In this document: piece by piece, positions 1-7,036 of the stretch | Numbering within the stretch: the stretch's first letter is position 1 | How the letters are laid out: every line of letters starts with the position of its first letter | NCBI GenBank assembly: GCA_964449305.1 | Contig: CAYUYM010000023.1 | Coordinates: 1 to 26,462 of the forward strand | DNA: 26,462 nucleotides | Reading direction: 5' to 3' | Origin: CAYUYM01 sp964449305 | GTDB lineage: Bacteria; Bacteroidota; Ignavibacteria; SZUA-365; CAYQST01 | Translations under genes and position numbers: made by a program | Notes under the pieces: model-generated | The model's input: the letters and a program-made list of their open reading frames with translations, nothing else | Database searches by the model: none | What the model was told of the DNA's origin: nothing

Positions 1-326
1 CGCATCGACACCGCCGCCTGCCGGGGATCCTCCCGCACCACGGAAAAGGCTCCGAGGCGGCGGAAGAAGCGGTGGCGGGCGAGCTGCCGCTCCTCCATCA
101 TGGCGTACACATCATGCGAGTGCAGCAAGGTGGACACGTACACCGGCATCACCGCATCCCACCACGAGGAGTGGTTGGGAAGGATGATGAGTGGCGGGGC
201 TCCTGCGGGCTGCACCAGCTCATCACCCCGGTGGATGTGGATGCCGGAGAAGTCACGCTTCAGGCGTCGCAGAAAGTACCACTGGAAGAAGCGCAGCGTG
301 GGGAGGGATTTTCGCGGATGGATCAC
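1..326 (-). CDS. PlsC-type lysophospholipid acyltransferase, partial (C-terminus outside window)
   Basis: This is the N-terminal ~108 residues of a minus-strand gene that runs off the left edge. The decisive motif is NHSSWWDA, the H-x4-D catalytic block I of glycerolipid (PlsC/LPLAT) acyltransferases, where His is the base that helps move an acyl group from acyl-CoA or acyl-ACP to a lysolipid. It follows a hydrophobic strand (PPLIILPNHSS), as is usual. A basic aromatic N-terminus (LRFFQWYFLRRLKRDF) suggests contact with the inner face of the membrane. Blocks II-IV are beyond the window, so the substrate cannot be told. The start is taken as GTG at 326: no in-frame ATG exists upstream and the residues before it look non-coding. 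A TTG at 404 is the main alternative. No clear Shine-Dalgarno site is visible. The gene is divergent from mnmA. Confidence 0.75.
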   Translation of the reverse strand, partial: MIHPRKSLPTLRFFQWYFLRRLKRDFSGIHIHRGDELVQPAGAPPLIILPNHSSWWDAVMPVYVSTLLHSHDVYAMMEERQLARHRFFRRLGAFSVVREDPRQAAVSM

Positions 327-340
327 GTCGGGGGAAATCG

Positions 341-347
341 TACATTG
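341..347 (+). promoter_or_regulatory. candidate -10 element for mnmA (TACATTG)
   Basis: TACATTG lies about 100 bases before the mnmA start, in the 119-base gap shared with the divergent acyltransferase gene. It matches the TAnATTG pattern found upstream of several genes here, and ATG (2 of 3 to TTG) lies exactly 20 bases upstream. The rest of the gap shows nothing recognisable. Confidence 0.3.
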
Positions 348-445
348 ATGGTCATCGGACGGCTGCCTGGCAGGCCGCCCGGAAGATAGTGGTTTCCGAT
401 GCAATATCCCGCGCGGCCACGCGTGCGGGGGTGAAAGGCGGGTTC

Positions 446-1570
446 ATGGCGAAGAAGCGTGTCGTTGTCGGGATGTCGGGCGGTGTCGATTCCTCTGTCA
501 GTGCGCTGCTGTTGCAGCGGGCGGGGTATGACGTGATCGGCATCACCATCAAGACGTACAACCACGCCGACATTGGCGGCACCCCCGCCGACGACAGAAG
601 CTGCTGCTCCCTCGACGGCATCAATGATGCACGCATGGTCTGTGCCCAGCTTGGCATCCCGCACTACGTGTTCGACTTCGCCGATGCCTTCCGCGCCGCC
701 GTCATCGATCCCTTCATCGACGAGTATCTCGCCGGGCGCACGCCCAATCCCTGCGTTCTCTGCAACAGGACCATCAAGTGGGGAAGGCTGATCGACAAGG
801 CGCTCGGGCTGGGGGCGGATCTCGTCGCCATGGGGCACTACGCACGCGTGCTGTGCGATGCTGCGACGGGCCGCCTCCACGTCTCGCGCGGTGCGGATGC
901 GCGCAAGGAGCAGTCCTACGCCCTCTGGATGCTCACACAGGAGCAGCTCGCCCGCACCATCCTGCCGCTTGGTGACATGACAAAGGAGGATGTGCGCGCC
1001 TGCGCCCGCGAGGCCGGACTGCGCACGGCCGCGAAGGGCGAAAGTTTCGAGATCTGCTTCGTGCAGGACAACGATTACGCACGCTTCCTCGCCGATCAGC
1101 GGCCGGGCCTGCGCGAGCGGGTCGCCGGCGGCGAGGTGCTGCACGAAGGGCGCGTGGTGGCGCATCACGACGGCTATCCCTTCCACACCATCGGCCAGCG
1201 CCGCGGACTCCACCTGGCACTCGGCCGGCCCGTCTACGTCACCTCCATCGATCCCGCACGCAACACGGTGACGGTGGGCGACGATGCCGATCTCCATCAC
1301 ACCGCGTGCGAGGTGTCGGCCGTCTCGCTGCAGAAGTGGCCGGATCTCACAACCCCGATGCGCGTCCATGCGAAGATCCGCTACAAGGACGATGGTGCAC
1401 CCGCCACGGTGGAGCCGCTGCCGGAGGGACGCGCCCTGCTGCGCTTCGACGCACAGCGCCGCGCCATCACGCCTGGTCAATCCACCGTATGGTACGACGG
1501 TGACGACATCGTGGGCGGCGCGGTGATCGATCGTGTCGTGACCGTCGATGGCACAGGGGGGCCTGAATGA
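446..1570 (+). CDS. mnmA: tRNA-uridine 2-sulfurtransferase MnmA
   Basis: MnmA transfers sulfur to C2 of the wobble uridine U34 in tRNA-Lys, -Glu and -Gln, using ATP to adenylate the base and a persulfide from a relay. The 374-residue length is normal for the family. Visible marks are the PP-loop SGGVDSS (residues 11-17), the nucleophilic Cys103 in NPCVLCNR, the KEQSY block near 154-158 and the second catalytic Cys204 in ESFEICFV. A C-terminal beta-barrel region follows. The start ATG at 446 directly precedes the conserved MAKKRVVVGMSGG; the reading frame stays open upstream, but that part does not look like MnmA. A GAAAGGCGG stretch just upstream can serve as ribosome-binding site. The M20 peptidase gene follows 122 bases later on the same strand. 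Confidence 0.96.
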   Translation: MAKKRVVVGMSGGVDSSVSALLLQRAGYDVIGITIKTYNHADIGGTPADDRSCCSLDGINDARMVCAQLGIPHYVFDFADAFRAAVIDPFIDEYLAGRTPNPCVLCNRTIKWGRLIDKALGLGADLVAMGHYARVLCDAATGRLHVSRGADARKEQSYALWMLTQEQLARTILPLGDMTKEDVRACAREAGLRTAAKGESFEICFVQDNDYARFLADQRPGLRERVAGGEVLHEGRVVAHHDGYPFHTIGQRRGLHLALGRPVYVTSIDPARNTVTVGDDADLHHTACEVSAVSLQKWPDLTTPMRVHAKIRYKDDGAPATVEPLPEGRALLRFDAQRRAITPGQSTVWYDGDDIVGGAVIDRVVTVDGTGGPE

Positions 1571-1640
1571 AGCCCCAGTTGACCGGACCTGCGATGCTCT
1601 GTGTCCCGCCGGCGATGGCAGATTTCACCCACGAGTTTTG

Positions 1641-1647
1641 TATCTTC
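1641..1647 (+). promoter_or_regulatory. candidate -10 element (TATCTTC) before the M20 peptidase gene
   Basis: TATCTTC lies 46 bases upstream of the ATG at 1693 in the 122-base gap after mnmA. It resembles the TAnnTT elements elsewhere in the window, but no TTG lies 20 bases upstream, so support is weak. A TTTTG directly abuts it. Confidence 0.2.
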
Positions 1648-1692
1648 CCCCGCATTACGATCCCCACTTCTCCATTGATACAGGAGCCTTGA

Positions 1693-3072
1693 ATGAAAGA
1701 CGTACTTGCCTATCTCGACAACAACCAGGAGACCTTTCTCGAGGATTTGAAATCCTTCCTCGCCATTCCGAGCATCAGCACGGGCGATGAATCGAAGGGC
1801 GACATCGCGAAGGCGGCCGCCTTTGTCGAGAACCAGATGAAGGCGATTGGATTGGACAAGGTCCGGCAATACCCCACGAAGAAACACCCCATCGTCTACG
1901 GTGAATGGTTGAAGGCACCGGGCGCGCCCACGGTGCTCGTCTATGGGCACTACGATGTCCAGCCCGCCGAACCGCTTGAGCTGTGGAAGACGCCACCCTT
2001 CGAGCCCGTCGTGCGCGATGGCAGGCTCTTTGCCCGTGGCGCTGCCGACGACAAGGGCCAGGTCTGGATCCATCTCAAGACGCTGGAAGCCTTCATGAAG
2101 ACGAACGGCGGCCTCCCGGTCAATGTGAAGCTCATCGTGGAAGGGGAGGAGGAGATCGGCAGCACGCACCTGGCGGACTTCACGAAGAAATACGCGAAGA
2201 TGCTGGCCTGCGACGTCATCCTCATCTCCGACACGCACATGATGGGCGTCAAGCAGCCGAGCATCACCTACGGCCTCCGCGGCCTCACCTACCTCGAGGT
2301 GTCCGTGCGCTCGATGAATGGCGACCAGCACAGCGGCACCTTCGGTGGCGCCGTGGCCAATCCGATCCAGGTGCTCGCCGAGATGCTGACGAAATGCAAG
2401 GACGGCAGGACAGGCAGGATCCGCATCCCGGGCTTCTACGACGACGTGCTTCCCCTCACCAAGTCGGAACGCGCGGCGCTTGCACGCAACCCCTTCGACG
2501 AGAAGAAGTACCTCAAGGGCATCGGCGCGAAGAAGACCTTCGGCGAGGCCGGCTTCTCCACCGACGAGCGCACCGGTTGCCGCCCGACATTCGAGATCAA
2601 CGGCATCTGGGGCGGGCACACGGGTGCCGGCGTCAAGACAGTGCTGCCGGCCACAGCCCATGCCAAGGTCTCCATGCGTCTCGTCGCCAACCAGGACCCG
2701 ATGAAGATCGCGGGTCTCTTCAAGGAGCACTTCCTTTCCATCGCGCCGGACACCGTGAACGTGGAAGTGACACTGTATGACAACAACGGCCATCCCGCCT
2801 TCACGCCGATCGATTCCGTGGGCATGAAGGCAGCGAGCGCCGCCATCAAGCGAGTCTACAAACGCGAGCCATTCTTCACCCGCGAAGGCGGTTCAATTCC
2901 CGTGGTCGCCGATTTCCAGCAGATCCTCGGCGTCGAGGCCGTGCTGCTGGGGTTCGGTCTTCCCGATGACAACCTGCATGCCCCGAATGAAAAGTTCGAT
3001 CTCATCCAGCTCAGGAACGGCATGCAGACCGTGGCCTGCTTCTATGACGAGTTTCTGAAACTGAAAGGCTGA
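1693..3072 (+). CDS. M20 family metallopeptidase (CNDP-like dipeptidase)
   Basis: This 459-residue enzyme belongs to the M20 family of co-catalytic dizinc peptidases, in the branch with carnosine/Cys-Gly dipeptidases; the products are expected to be amino acids from small peptides. Metal and catalytic residues are visible in order: His86 and Asp88 (YGHYDVQP), the bridging Asp in ARGAADDKG (about 119), the Glu cluster EGEEEIGS (152-154), Asp180 (LISDTHM) and the C-terminal His in DNLHAPNEKF. The middle (about 190-330) is the lid/dimerisation domain, with the usual GG.AHTG-type stretch seen as GGHTGAG. There is no signal peptide, so it is probably cytoplasmic. The start is supported by AGGAGC eight bases before the ATG. 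A terminator lies directly downstream. Confidence 0.93.
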   Translation: MKDVLAYLDNNQETFLEDLKSFLAIPSISTGDESKGDIAKAAAFVENQMKAIGLDKVRQYPTKKHPIVYGEWLKAPGAPTVLVYGHYDVQPAEPLELWKTPPFEPVVRDGRLFARGAADDKGQVWIHLKTLEAFMKTNGGLPVNVKLIVEGEEEIGSTHLADFTKKYAKMLACDVILISDTHMMGVKQPSITYGLRGLTYLEVSVRSMNGDQHSGTFGGAVANPIQVLAEMLTKCKDGRTGRIRIPGFYDDVLPLTKSERAALARNPFDEKKYLKGIGAKKTFGEAGFSTDERTGCRPTFEINGIWGGHTGAGVKTVLPATAHAKVSMRLVANQDPMKIAGLFKEHFLSIAPDTVNVEVTLYDNNGHPAFTPIDSVGMKAASAAIKRVYKREPFFTREGGSIPVVADFQQILGVEAVLLGFGLPDDNLHAPNEKFDLIQLRNGMQTVACFYDEFLKLKG

Positions 3073-3115
3073 CCTCGTGCATGCCCTTGACGGGGCAAGG
3101 GGCAACAAAGGCAGG

Positions 3116-3156
3116 GGCCCGGCCGGTCATTGACCGAGTCGGGCCTCGATTTTTTT
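3116..3156 (+). terminator. rho-independent terminator of the M20 peptidase gene
   Basis: GGCCCG (3116-3121) pairs with CGGGCC (3140-3145); inside it GGTCA pairs with TGACC around a one-base centre. A run of seven T follows at 3150-3156. It lies 44 bases after the peptidase stop and overlaps the last codons of the convergent lipoprotein gene. Confidence 0.75.
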
Positions 3157-4401
3157 GATCATGTCGTTGAAGCCGTTCGCATCGTCTGGTTGCAGACGGG
3201 ACTTGTCCATGAGCGTCCGACACCAGTCGATGCATTTGCGCGTGCGATCTGCATCATGGCTGCCGGCAAGCTCCCAGGCGAGCTGAAGTCCCAGGTAGCC
3301 CGCGTTCATCGGCAGCGCCTTGGGATCCATGCTGCGTCGCAGTGGCGACTCGTCGAGGTCCGAGACGGGAGGACCCTGCAGATCGTCAATGTCGAGATCG
3401 TCGAGATACATCTCGATCTCGTCGACCAGGAGTTTCGGGGCCTCGGCCGACCGCCGCGGGAGGAGGAACGGTCCGGCAAGGGCGAATCCATGTTCGAGCC
3501 GTGTCGCCTGTTCGAAGTCGGTGATGGATCCCATGGCCGACACAGCCACGGGCCGGGCCCGCGGATCGCTGAGCGACGCACGGCACCAGTCGGAGAGGAT
3601 CTCGCGCCCGAGTGTCACGATCGCACCGTTTTCCGCCCGATAGGGGCGGAACGTCTCCATCTCCATGTCGACAAGCTGCGTGGGAATGCCATGCATCACC
3701 TTGAGCATGCGCACATAATACGGGAGGTCGAGCATCGAGAAATTCGCGACGCACACATCCGGCCGGAGTCCCTCCACCACCTGCAGCGCGCGGACGGGGT
3801 AGGTGTCGAGATCCCCGTACCCGATGTAGATCGCGCTCGGCGGCAGGTGCTTCAGCAGGGTGCGCATGCAGGTGAGAAGCGCCTTCGTGAAGAACCCGCG
3901 CTCAAAGAGCCGGCGCAGCGCCGTGGCCTCCAGGGCCTGATCGCCAAGGCGGTGGGCCTCGCCCCAGAGCGTGAGCTGCGCAGATGGATAGAGGGAGTCA
4001 CAGGCAAGCGCGCGCTTCAGGTAGATCCGCGAGCTGTCCTGGTTCGTCTCGTCGAGAAGGCCGTACTGCGGCGAGTAGAGGTCCGCGAGAACCATGAGCG
4101 CCATGGGCTGGCAGGGATCGATCCGGAGCGCGGCGCGGGCCGTCTCCAAAGCCTCTGCAGCTTTGCCCTGGTATTTGTAGGTCGATGAAAGGAAGGCCAT
4201 CGCCCGGGCATTGACGGAGTCCTCGTCCAACACCTGGAGAAACTGCGCCACGGCGGAATCGAGCGTGTTTGCATGGTAGGAGGCGAGTGCACGCTGCATC
4301 ATCGGGGAATCCTCCACACGCGCCGTCTCCCTGGAGCAGGATCCCATGAGAAACGACACCATGACCGAAACGACAATCAGTGACGTGGTGATGCGTGACA
4401 T
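3127..4401 (-). CDS. TPR lipoprotein with DUF2723/TMEM260-like C-terminal region
   Basis: A 424-residue predicted lipoprotein. The start ATG at 4401 is preceded by GGAGG at good spacing and gives MSRITTSLIVVSVMVSFLMGSC, a signal peptide with a lipobox-like end and Cys22 as lipidation site. The upstream in-frame ATG at 4473 would bury this signal. Residues about 35-110 form tetratricopeptide repeats (ASYHANTLDSAVAQFLQVL; YKYQGKAAEALETARAAL). From about 190, IGYGDLDTYPVRALQVVEGL and RPDVCVANFSML closely resemble the GDNDTFPLWYLQEVEG.RPDVRVVN.SLL signature in the soluble tail of FCB-group DUF2723 proteins (TMEM260-like glycosyltransferases). The later RPVAVS and ATRLEHGFALAGPFLL also fit that tail. 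The membrane transferase domain is absent, so this is a free-standing tail on a TPR lipoprotein. Its function is unknown. Confidence 0.85.
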   Translation of the reverse strand: MSRITTSLIVVSVMVSFLMGSCSRETARVEDSPMMQRALASYHANTLDSAVAQFLQVLDEDSVNARAMAFLSSTYKYQGKAAEALETARAALRIDPCQPMALMVLADLYSPQYGLLDETNQDSSRIYLKRALACDSLYPSAQLTLWGEAHRLGDQALEATALRRLFERGFFTKALLTCMRTLLKHLPPSAIYIGYGDLDTYPVRALQVVEGLRPDVCVANFSMLDLPYYVRMLKVMHGIPTQLVDMEMETFRPYRAENGAIVTLGREILSDWCRASLSDPRARPVAVSAMGSITDFEQATRLEHGFALAGPFLLPRRSAEAPKLLVDEIEMYLDDLDIDDLQGPPVSDLDESPLRRSMDPKALPMNAGYLGLQLAWELAGSHDADRTRKCIDWCRTLMDKSRLQPDDANGFNDMIKKIEARLGQ

Positions 4402-4428
4402 GCGTGTCCTCCATTCGAGATGAAAACC

Positions 4429-4437
4429 CAATATACG
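4429..4437 (-). promoter_or_regulatory. candidate -10 element of the TPR lipoprotein gene (CGTATATTG)
   Basis: CGTATATTG lies 27 bases upstream of the lipoprotein start. The identical nine bases lie 29 bases upstream of gpmI. TATATTG fits the TAnnTT(T)G pattern; the position 20 bases upstream is TCG, 2 of 3 to the TTG of the upstream element. Confidence 0.45.
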
Positions 4438-4546
4438 TCCGCCAGCCGTGAAGTCCGAAGCAGAGGGTGTCACGCTGTCAGATCATCACGTCGGACAGCG
4501 GTGGTGGGAAGTGGTGGGGATCTCCACAGTTGCAGGATGGACGGGG

Positions 4547-4565
4547 GGGACTCCGCCGGAGTCCC
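4547..4565. other. perfect 8-bp hairpin in the lipoprotein/SDR divergent gap
   Basis: GGGACTCC (4547-4554) and GGAGTCCC (4558-4565) form a perfect inverted repeat around GCC, inside a G-rich stretch. No T-run follows, and it lies upstream of the candidate SDR promoter, so an attenuator in the SDR leader is unlikely. An operator-like or structural role is possible. Apart from this and the candidate promoters, the 254-base gap shows nothing recognisable. Confidence 0.4.
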
Positions 4566-4588
4566 ACTGCCGCCCACGGCGCTGCGCC

Positions 4589-4619
4589 TTGCCCCTCCCC
4601 GGGAAATCCCCTAGATTCG
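4589..4619 (+). promoter_or_regulatory. candidate promoter of the SDR gene (TTG-N20-TAGATTCG)
   Basis: TTG at 4589-4591 is followed by exactly 20 bases and TAGATTCG at 4612-4619, one mismatch from TAnnTTTG, the Bacteroidetes-type -7 element. Transcription would begin near 4626, giving a leader of about 30 bases. Confidence 0.45.
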
Positions 4620-4655
4620 CACTGGCCGCATTGTATCACCTCATTGGAATCAGGC

Positions 4656-5435
4656 ATGACACGGGACGCAGAAGCACGCTGGAGACTCACTCAGAAACGG
4701 GCGCTGGTCACAGGTGCGTCGCGTGGCATCGGCCTGGCCATCGCCCGCGAGCTGATGGATCGGGGGGCTGCGGTCCGCATCGTCGCCCGCGATCAGGACG
4801 CTCTCGATGCTGCTGTGGAGGGGCTGCGCAGCGGTGGCGGGGATGTGGCCGGAATCGCCGCCGATGTGGCGACATCCGAAGGTCGGGAGGTGGTGCTCCG
4901 GGCCGTGACTGCGGAATGGGACCGGCTCGACATCCTTGTCAACAATGCCGGCACGAACATCAGGAAACGGACGCTCGAGTACACCGACGACGAGGTTGAC
5001 ACCCTGTTCGAACTCAACCTCATGAGCGCCTTTCATCTCACGCGGGCCCTGCATCCGCTGCTGGCCACGGCAGGAAGCGCATCAGTGGTGAACATGGGAT
5101 CGGTGGCCGGGCACACGGCGCTGCGCACCGGCGCCCCCTATGCCATGACCAAGGCGGCCCTCGCGCACCTCACGCGCTACCTCGCCGTGGAATGGGCGCG
5201 CGACGGCATCCGCGTCAACGCCGTCACCCCATGGTACATCCGCACCCCGCTCGTGCAAAACCTGCTCGAGAACCGGCAGTACCTCGACGACATCCTCACG
5301 CGCACACCCATGGGACGCATCGGCGAACCGGAGGAGGTCGCCGCACTCGTCACCTGGTTCTGCCTGCCCGCCGCATCCTACACCACGGGGCAGGTGGTCG
5401 CCGTCGATGGGGGATTCTCTGTGTCTGGCTTCTGA
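4656..5435 (+). CDS. short-chain dehydrogenase/reductase, tropinone-reductase-like
   Basis: A 259-residue classical SDR that would reduce a ketone or oxidise an alcohol with NAD(P)(H) in the cytoplasm. Visible marks are the Rossmann motif TGASRGIG (19-26), Arg45 after beta-2 (VARD, favouring NADP), NNAG (96-99), and the catalytic tetrad Asn121, Ser149 (NMGSVAG), Tyr162 and Lys166 (YAMTK). The stretch EWARDGIRVNAVTPWYIRTP is typical of the tropinone-reductase-like subgroup, which is widespread in bacteria, and there is no reason to assume a tropane substrate. The ATG at 4656 places the Rossmann motif at the usual distance; upstream in-frame residues are low-complexity and poor. The ribosome-binding site is weak. 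The gene stands alone, divergent from the lipoprotein gene and convergent with the HGO-like gene. Confidence 0.92.
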   Translation: MTRDAEARWRLTQKRALVTGASRGIGLAIARELMDRGAAVRIVARDQDALDAAVEGLRSGGGDVAGIAADVATSEGREVVLRAVTAEWDRLDILVNNAGTNIRKRTLEYTDDEVDTLFELNLMSAFHLTRALHPLLATAGSASVVNMGSVAGHTALRTGAPYAMTKAALAHLTRYLAVEWARDGIRVNAVTPWYIRTPLVQNLLENRQYLDDILTRTPMGRIGEPEEVAALVTWFCLPAASYTTGQVVAVDGGFSVSGF

Positions 5436-5473
5436 CACCAGCGGGGCGTGAATCCGCACCGCTCCATGCAACA

Positions 5474-5501
5474 CGCCCCGACGAGATGACTCATCGGGGC
5501 G
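5474..5501. terminator. hairpin between convergent SDR and HGO-like genes
   Basis: CGCCCCGA (5474-5481) pairs perfectly with TCGGGGCG (5494-5501), with a further GAG/CTC pair inside and ATGA as loop. It is symmetrical and lies between two convergent stop codons, so it could end both transcripts, but neither side has a good T-run. Confidence 0.5.
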
Positions 5502-5527
5502 CTGCTGTCTGCATGATTCACCTCACG

Positions 5528-6634
5528 TCAGACGGTCGGTTCCGTGTTCCAGCTTTTCCAGTAGCCCGCCCATTCAAGGTCGTCGAGCGCGGAGGTGCGT
5601 TGCAGCGGGAAGCGCGTGTCGAGCATCACGGCCACCTCGTTCGTACGTGTCAGCAGGTGCTGCTTCGCGAGCGCCTGCGGATGCGGGCCATGATGGATGC
5701 CCATCGGATGCAGGGTCATCATGCCCGGCCCGATGTTGTCGCGGCTGAAGAAGTCGCCTGCGTGGTAGAACAGCACCTCGTCGTAGTCTGCATTCCGATG
5801 GAAGAAGGGCACCTTGAGGCAGTCCTCATCCTCCTCCAGCGGACGTGGGAGGAAGGTGCACACGATGGCGTTGCGCATGGCAAACGTGCTGTGCACGGGG
5901 GGCGGGAGATGCACCCGGTGGCTCATCACCGGCCGCAGATCGCGGACGTTGATCTTCCACGGATAGAGATCGCCCTTCCAACCGGCCGCATCGAGGGGAT
6001 TGAACGGATAGACCACCGTGGTCACCTCGCCATGACTCGTGATGCGGATCTCGTGCGGCACCCCCGCGCGCTCCTCGTAGATCTCGGGCAGCTCGGGCAT
6101 CGTCACCGCCGACAGGTCGTACAACGCATGCCGCCCCAGCAGGCCCTTGATCTGATCCGATGGGGGAACGATGGGCGAGTGCGGCTGCAGGATGAGGAGG
6201 AAGTGCTTGCAGGCATCCGGATGAAAGCGATGCGTGACGCACCGCGGGATGACGAGGTAGTCACCGGTCTCGTAGGTGAGCGTTCCGAAATCCGTTTCAA
6301 GGTTGCCGGATCCCGCGTGGACGAAGAAGAGCTGATCCACGTCGGCATCGCGCTGGTACCATGTGGGAGGTGTCCCGGACACGGCAACGCGGATGTCGGC
6401 GTTGTGGAGGATGAGGACGGGCGTGCCGTCGTCGGTCGGTGGAATGCCGTTGAGGTTGAACGCCCGTGGTTTCAGAGGACCATCGATCGAGGTCCATGAT
6501 GTGGGGGGATGCGTGTGGTAGAGGTGCGAGACGGGACCGAAGAATCCTTCGCGTCCGAACTCCTCCTCGAACGTGCCGTCGGGGATGCCGACATGCGCCT
6601 GGCGGGGATGCCGCCCCTTGTGGCCGTGGTGCAT
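5528..6634 (-). CDS. homogentisate 1,2-dioxygenase family protein
   Basis: A 368-residue two-cupin protein of the homogentisate dioxygenase family, which opens the ring of homogentisate with O2 and Fe(II) in tyrosine breakdown. The opening residues (HKGRHPRQAHVGIPDGTFEEE) match the family's short bacterial form; the human enzyme is about 445 residues. The iron site is recognisable: His279 in FFHRNADYDE and His315 in HPMGIHHGPHP have the same 36-residue spacing as human His335 and His371. The third ligand, Glu341 in human, falls on Asp285 by strict spacing, with Glu286 next to it. A second feature is the DYDEVLFYHAGDFFSRDNI block. No other tyrosine-degradation gene is nearby, so the substrate is open. 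The start is supported by AGGAAC upstream. The cytochrome gene ends four bases before it, implying one transcript. Confidence 0.83.
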   Translation of the reverse strand: MHHGHKGRHPRQAHVGIPDGTFEEEFGREGFFGPVSHLYHTHPPTSWTSIDGPLKPRAFNLNGIPPTDDGTPVLILHNADIRVAVSGTPPTWYQRDADVDQLFFVHAGSGNLETDFGTLTYETGDYLVIPRCVTHRFHPDACKHFLLILQPHSPIVPPSDQIKGLLGRHALYDLSAVTMPELPEIYEERAGVPHEIRITSHGEVTTVVYPFNPLDAAGWKGDLYPWKINVRDLRPVMSHRVHLPPPVHSTFAMRNAIVCTFLPRPLEEDEDCLKVPFFHRNADYDEVLFYHAGDFFSRDNIGPGMMTLHPMGIHHGPHPQALAKQHLLTRTNEVAVMLDTRFPLQRTSALDDLEWAGYWKSWNTEPTV

Positions 6635-6638
6635 GCCG

Positions 6639-7007
6639 TCACTTGTTCCTGATGTGCTCGTGGCAGGAGAAGCAGATGCTTGTCATTCGGGAGAACTGAT
6701 AGTAGCTGCCCGCCAGGTTGCCGGATTCGGCCGAGCGTTTCAATTCCGAGACGGACTTGAGGAATTCGCGACCGTATTCCTCGTACTTCTCGCTCTTGTC
6801 GGAAAAGCCGGCCTCCTCGGTGATCTTCTTCATTTGCTCCGCCTCTCTGGCCACTGTCGGCAGATCAGCCATGGCGAGGTACTTCAGGATGTTCTGGGCA
6901 TGCTGGGATTTCTTCTCCATGAGCTCACTTGGGGGATCGGGGCGCGATGCCGAGAGCAGCATGGACGATGCGAGGAACAGGATGGTGAAGAGGATGGTGT
7001 GTTTCAT
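6639..7007 (-). CDS. small periplasmic c-type cytochrome (cytochrome c'-like)
   Basis: A 122-residue protein with a signal peptide (MKHTILFTILFLASSMLLSA) and one haem c motif, CFSCH, at residues 112-116 very near the C-terminus. The body is strongly helical and charged. A C-terminal CxxCH on an otherwise helical domain is the arrangement of four-helix-bundle cytochromes c'. Met30 or a His in the first helix could be a distal ligand, but this cannot be assigned. It would be matured and act in the periplasm. The start at 7007 gives the signal peptide and has GGAAAGG upstream; an in-frame ATG at 7085 lies inside icd and would destroy the signal. It sits 29 bases after icd and four bases before the HGO-like gene. 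Confidence 0.82.
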   Translation of the reverse strand: MKHTILFTILFLASSMLLSASRPDPPSELMEKKSQHAQNILKYLAMADLPTVAREAEQMKKITEEAGFSDKSEKYEEYGREFLKSVSELKRSAESGNLAGSYYQFSRMTSICFSCHEHIRNK

Positions 7008-7036
7008 GACCGGCCTTTCCGAAAAGATGATTGAGG

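Noticed and set aside
1477..2793. Long open frame antisense to the M20 peptidase gene (438 codons)
   Set aside because: It lies opposite a well-conserved enzyme, is rich in His, Arg and Val as expected of antisense frames in GC-rich DNA, and has no recognisable motif.
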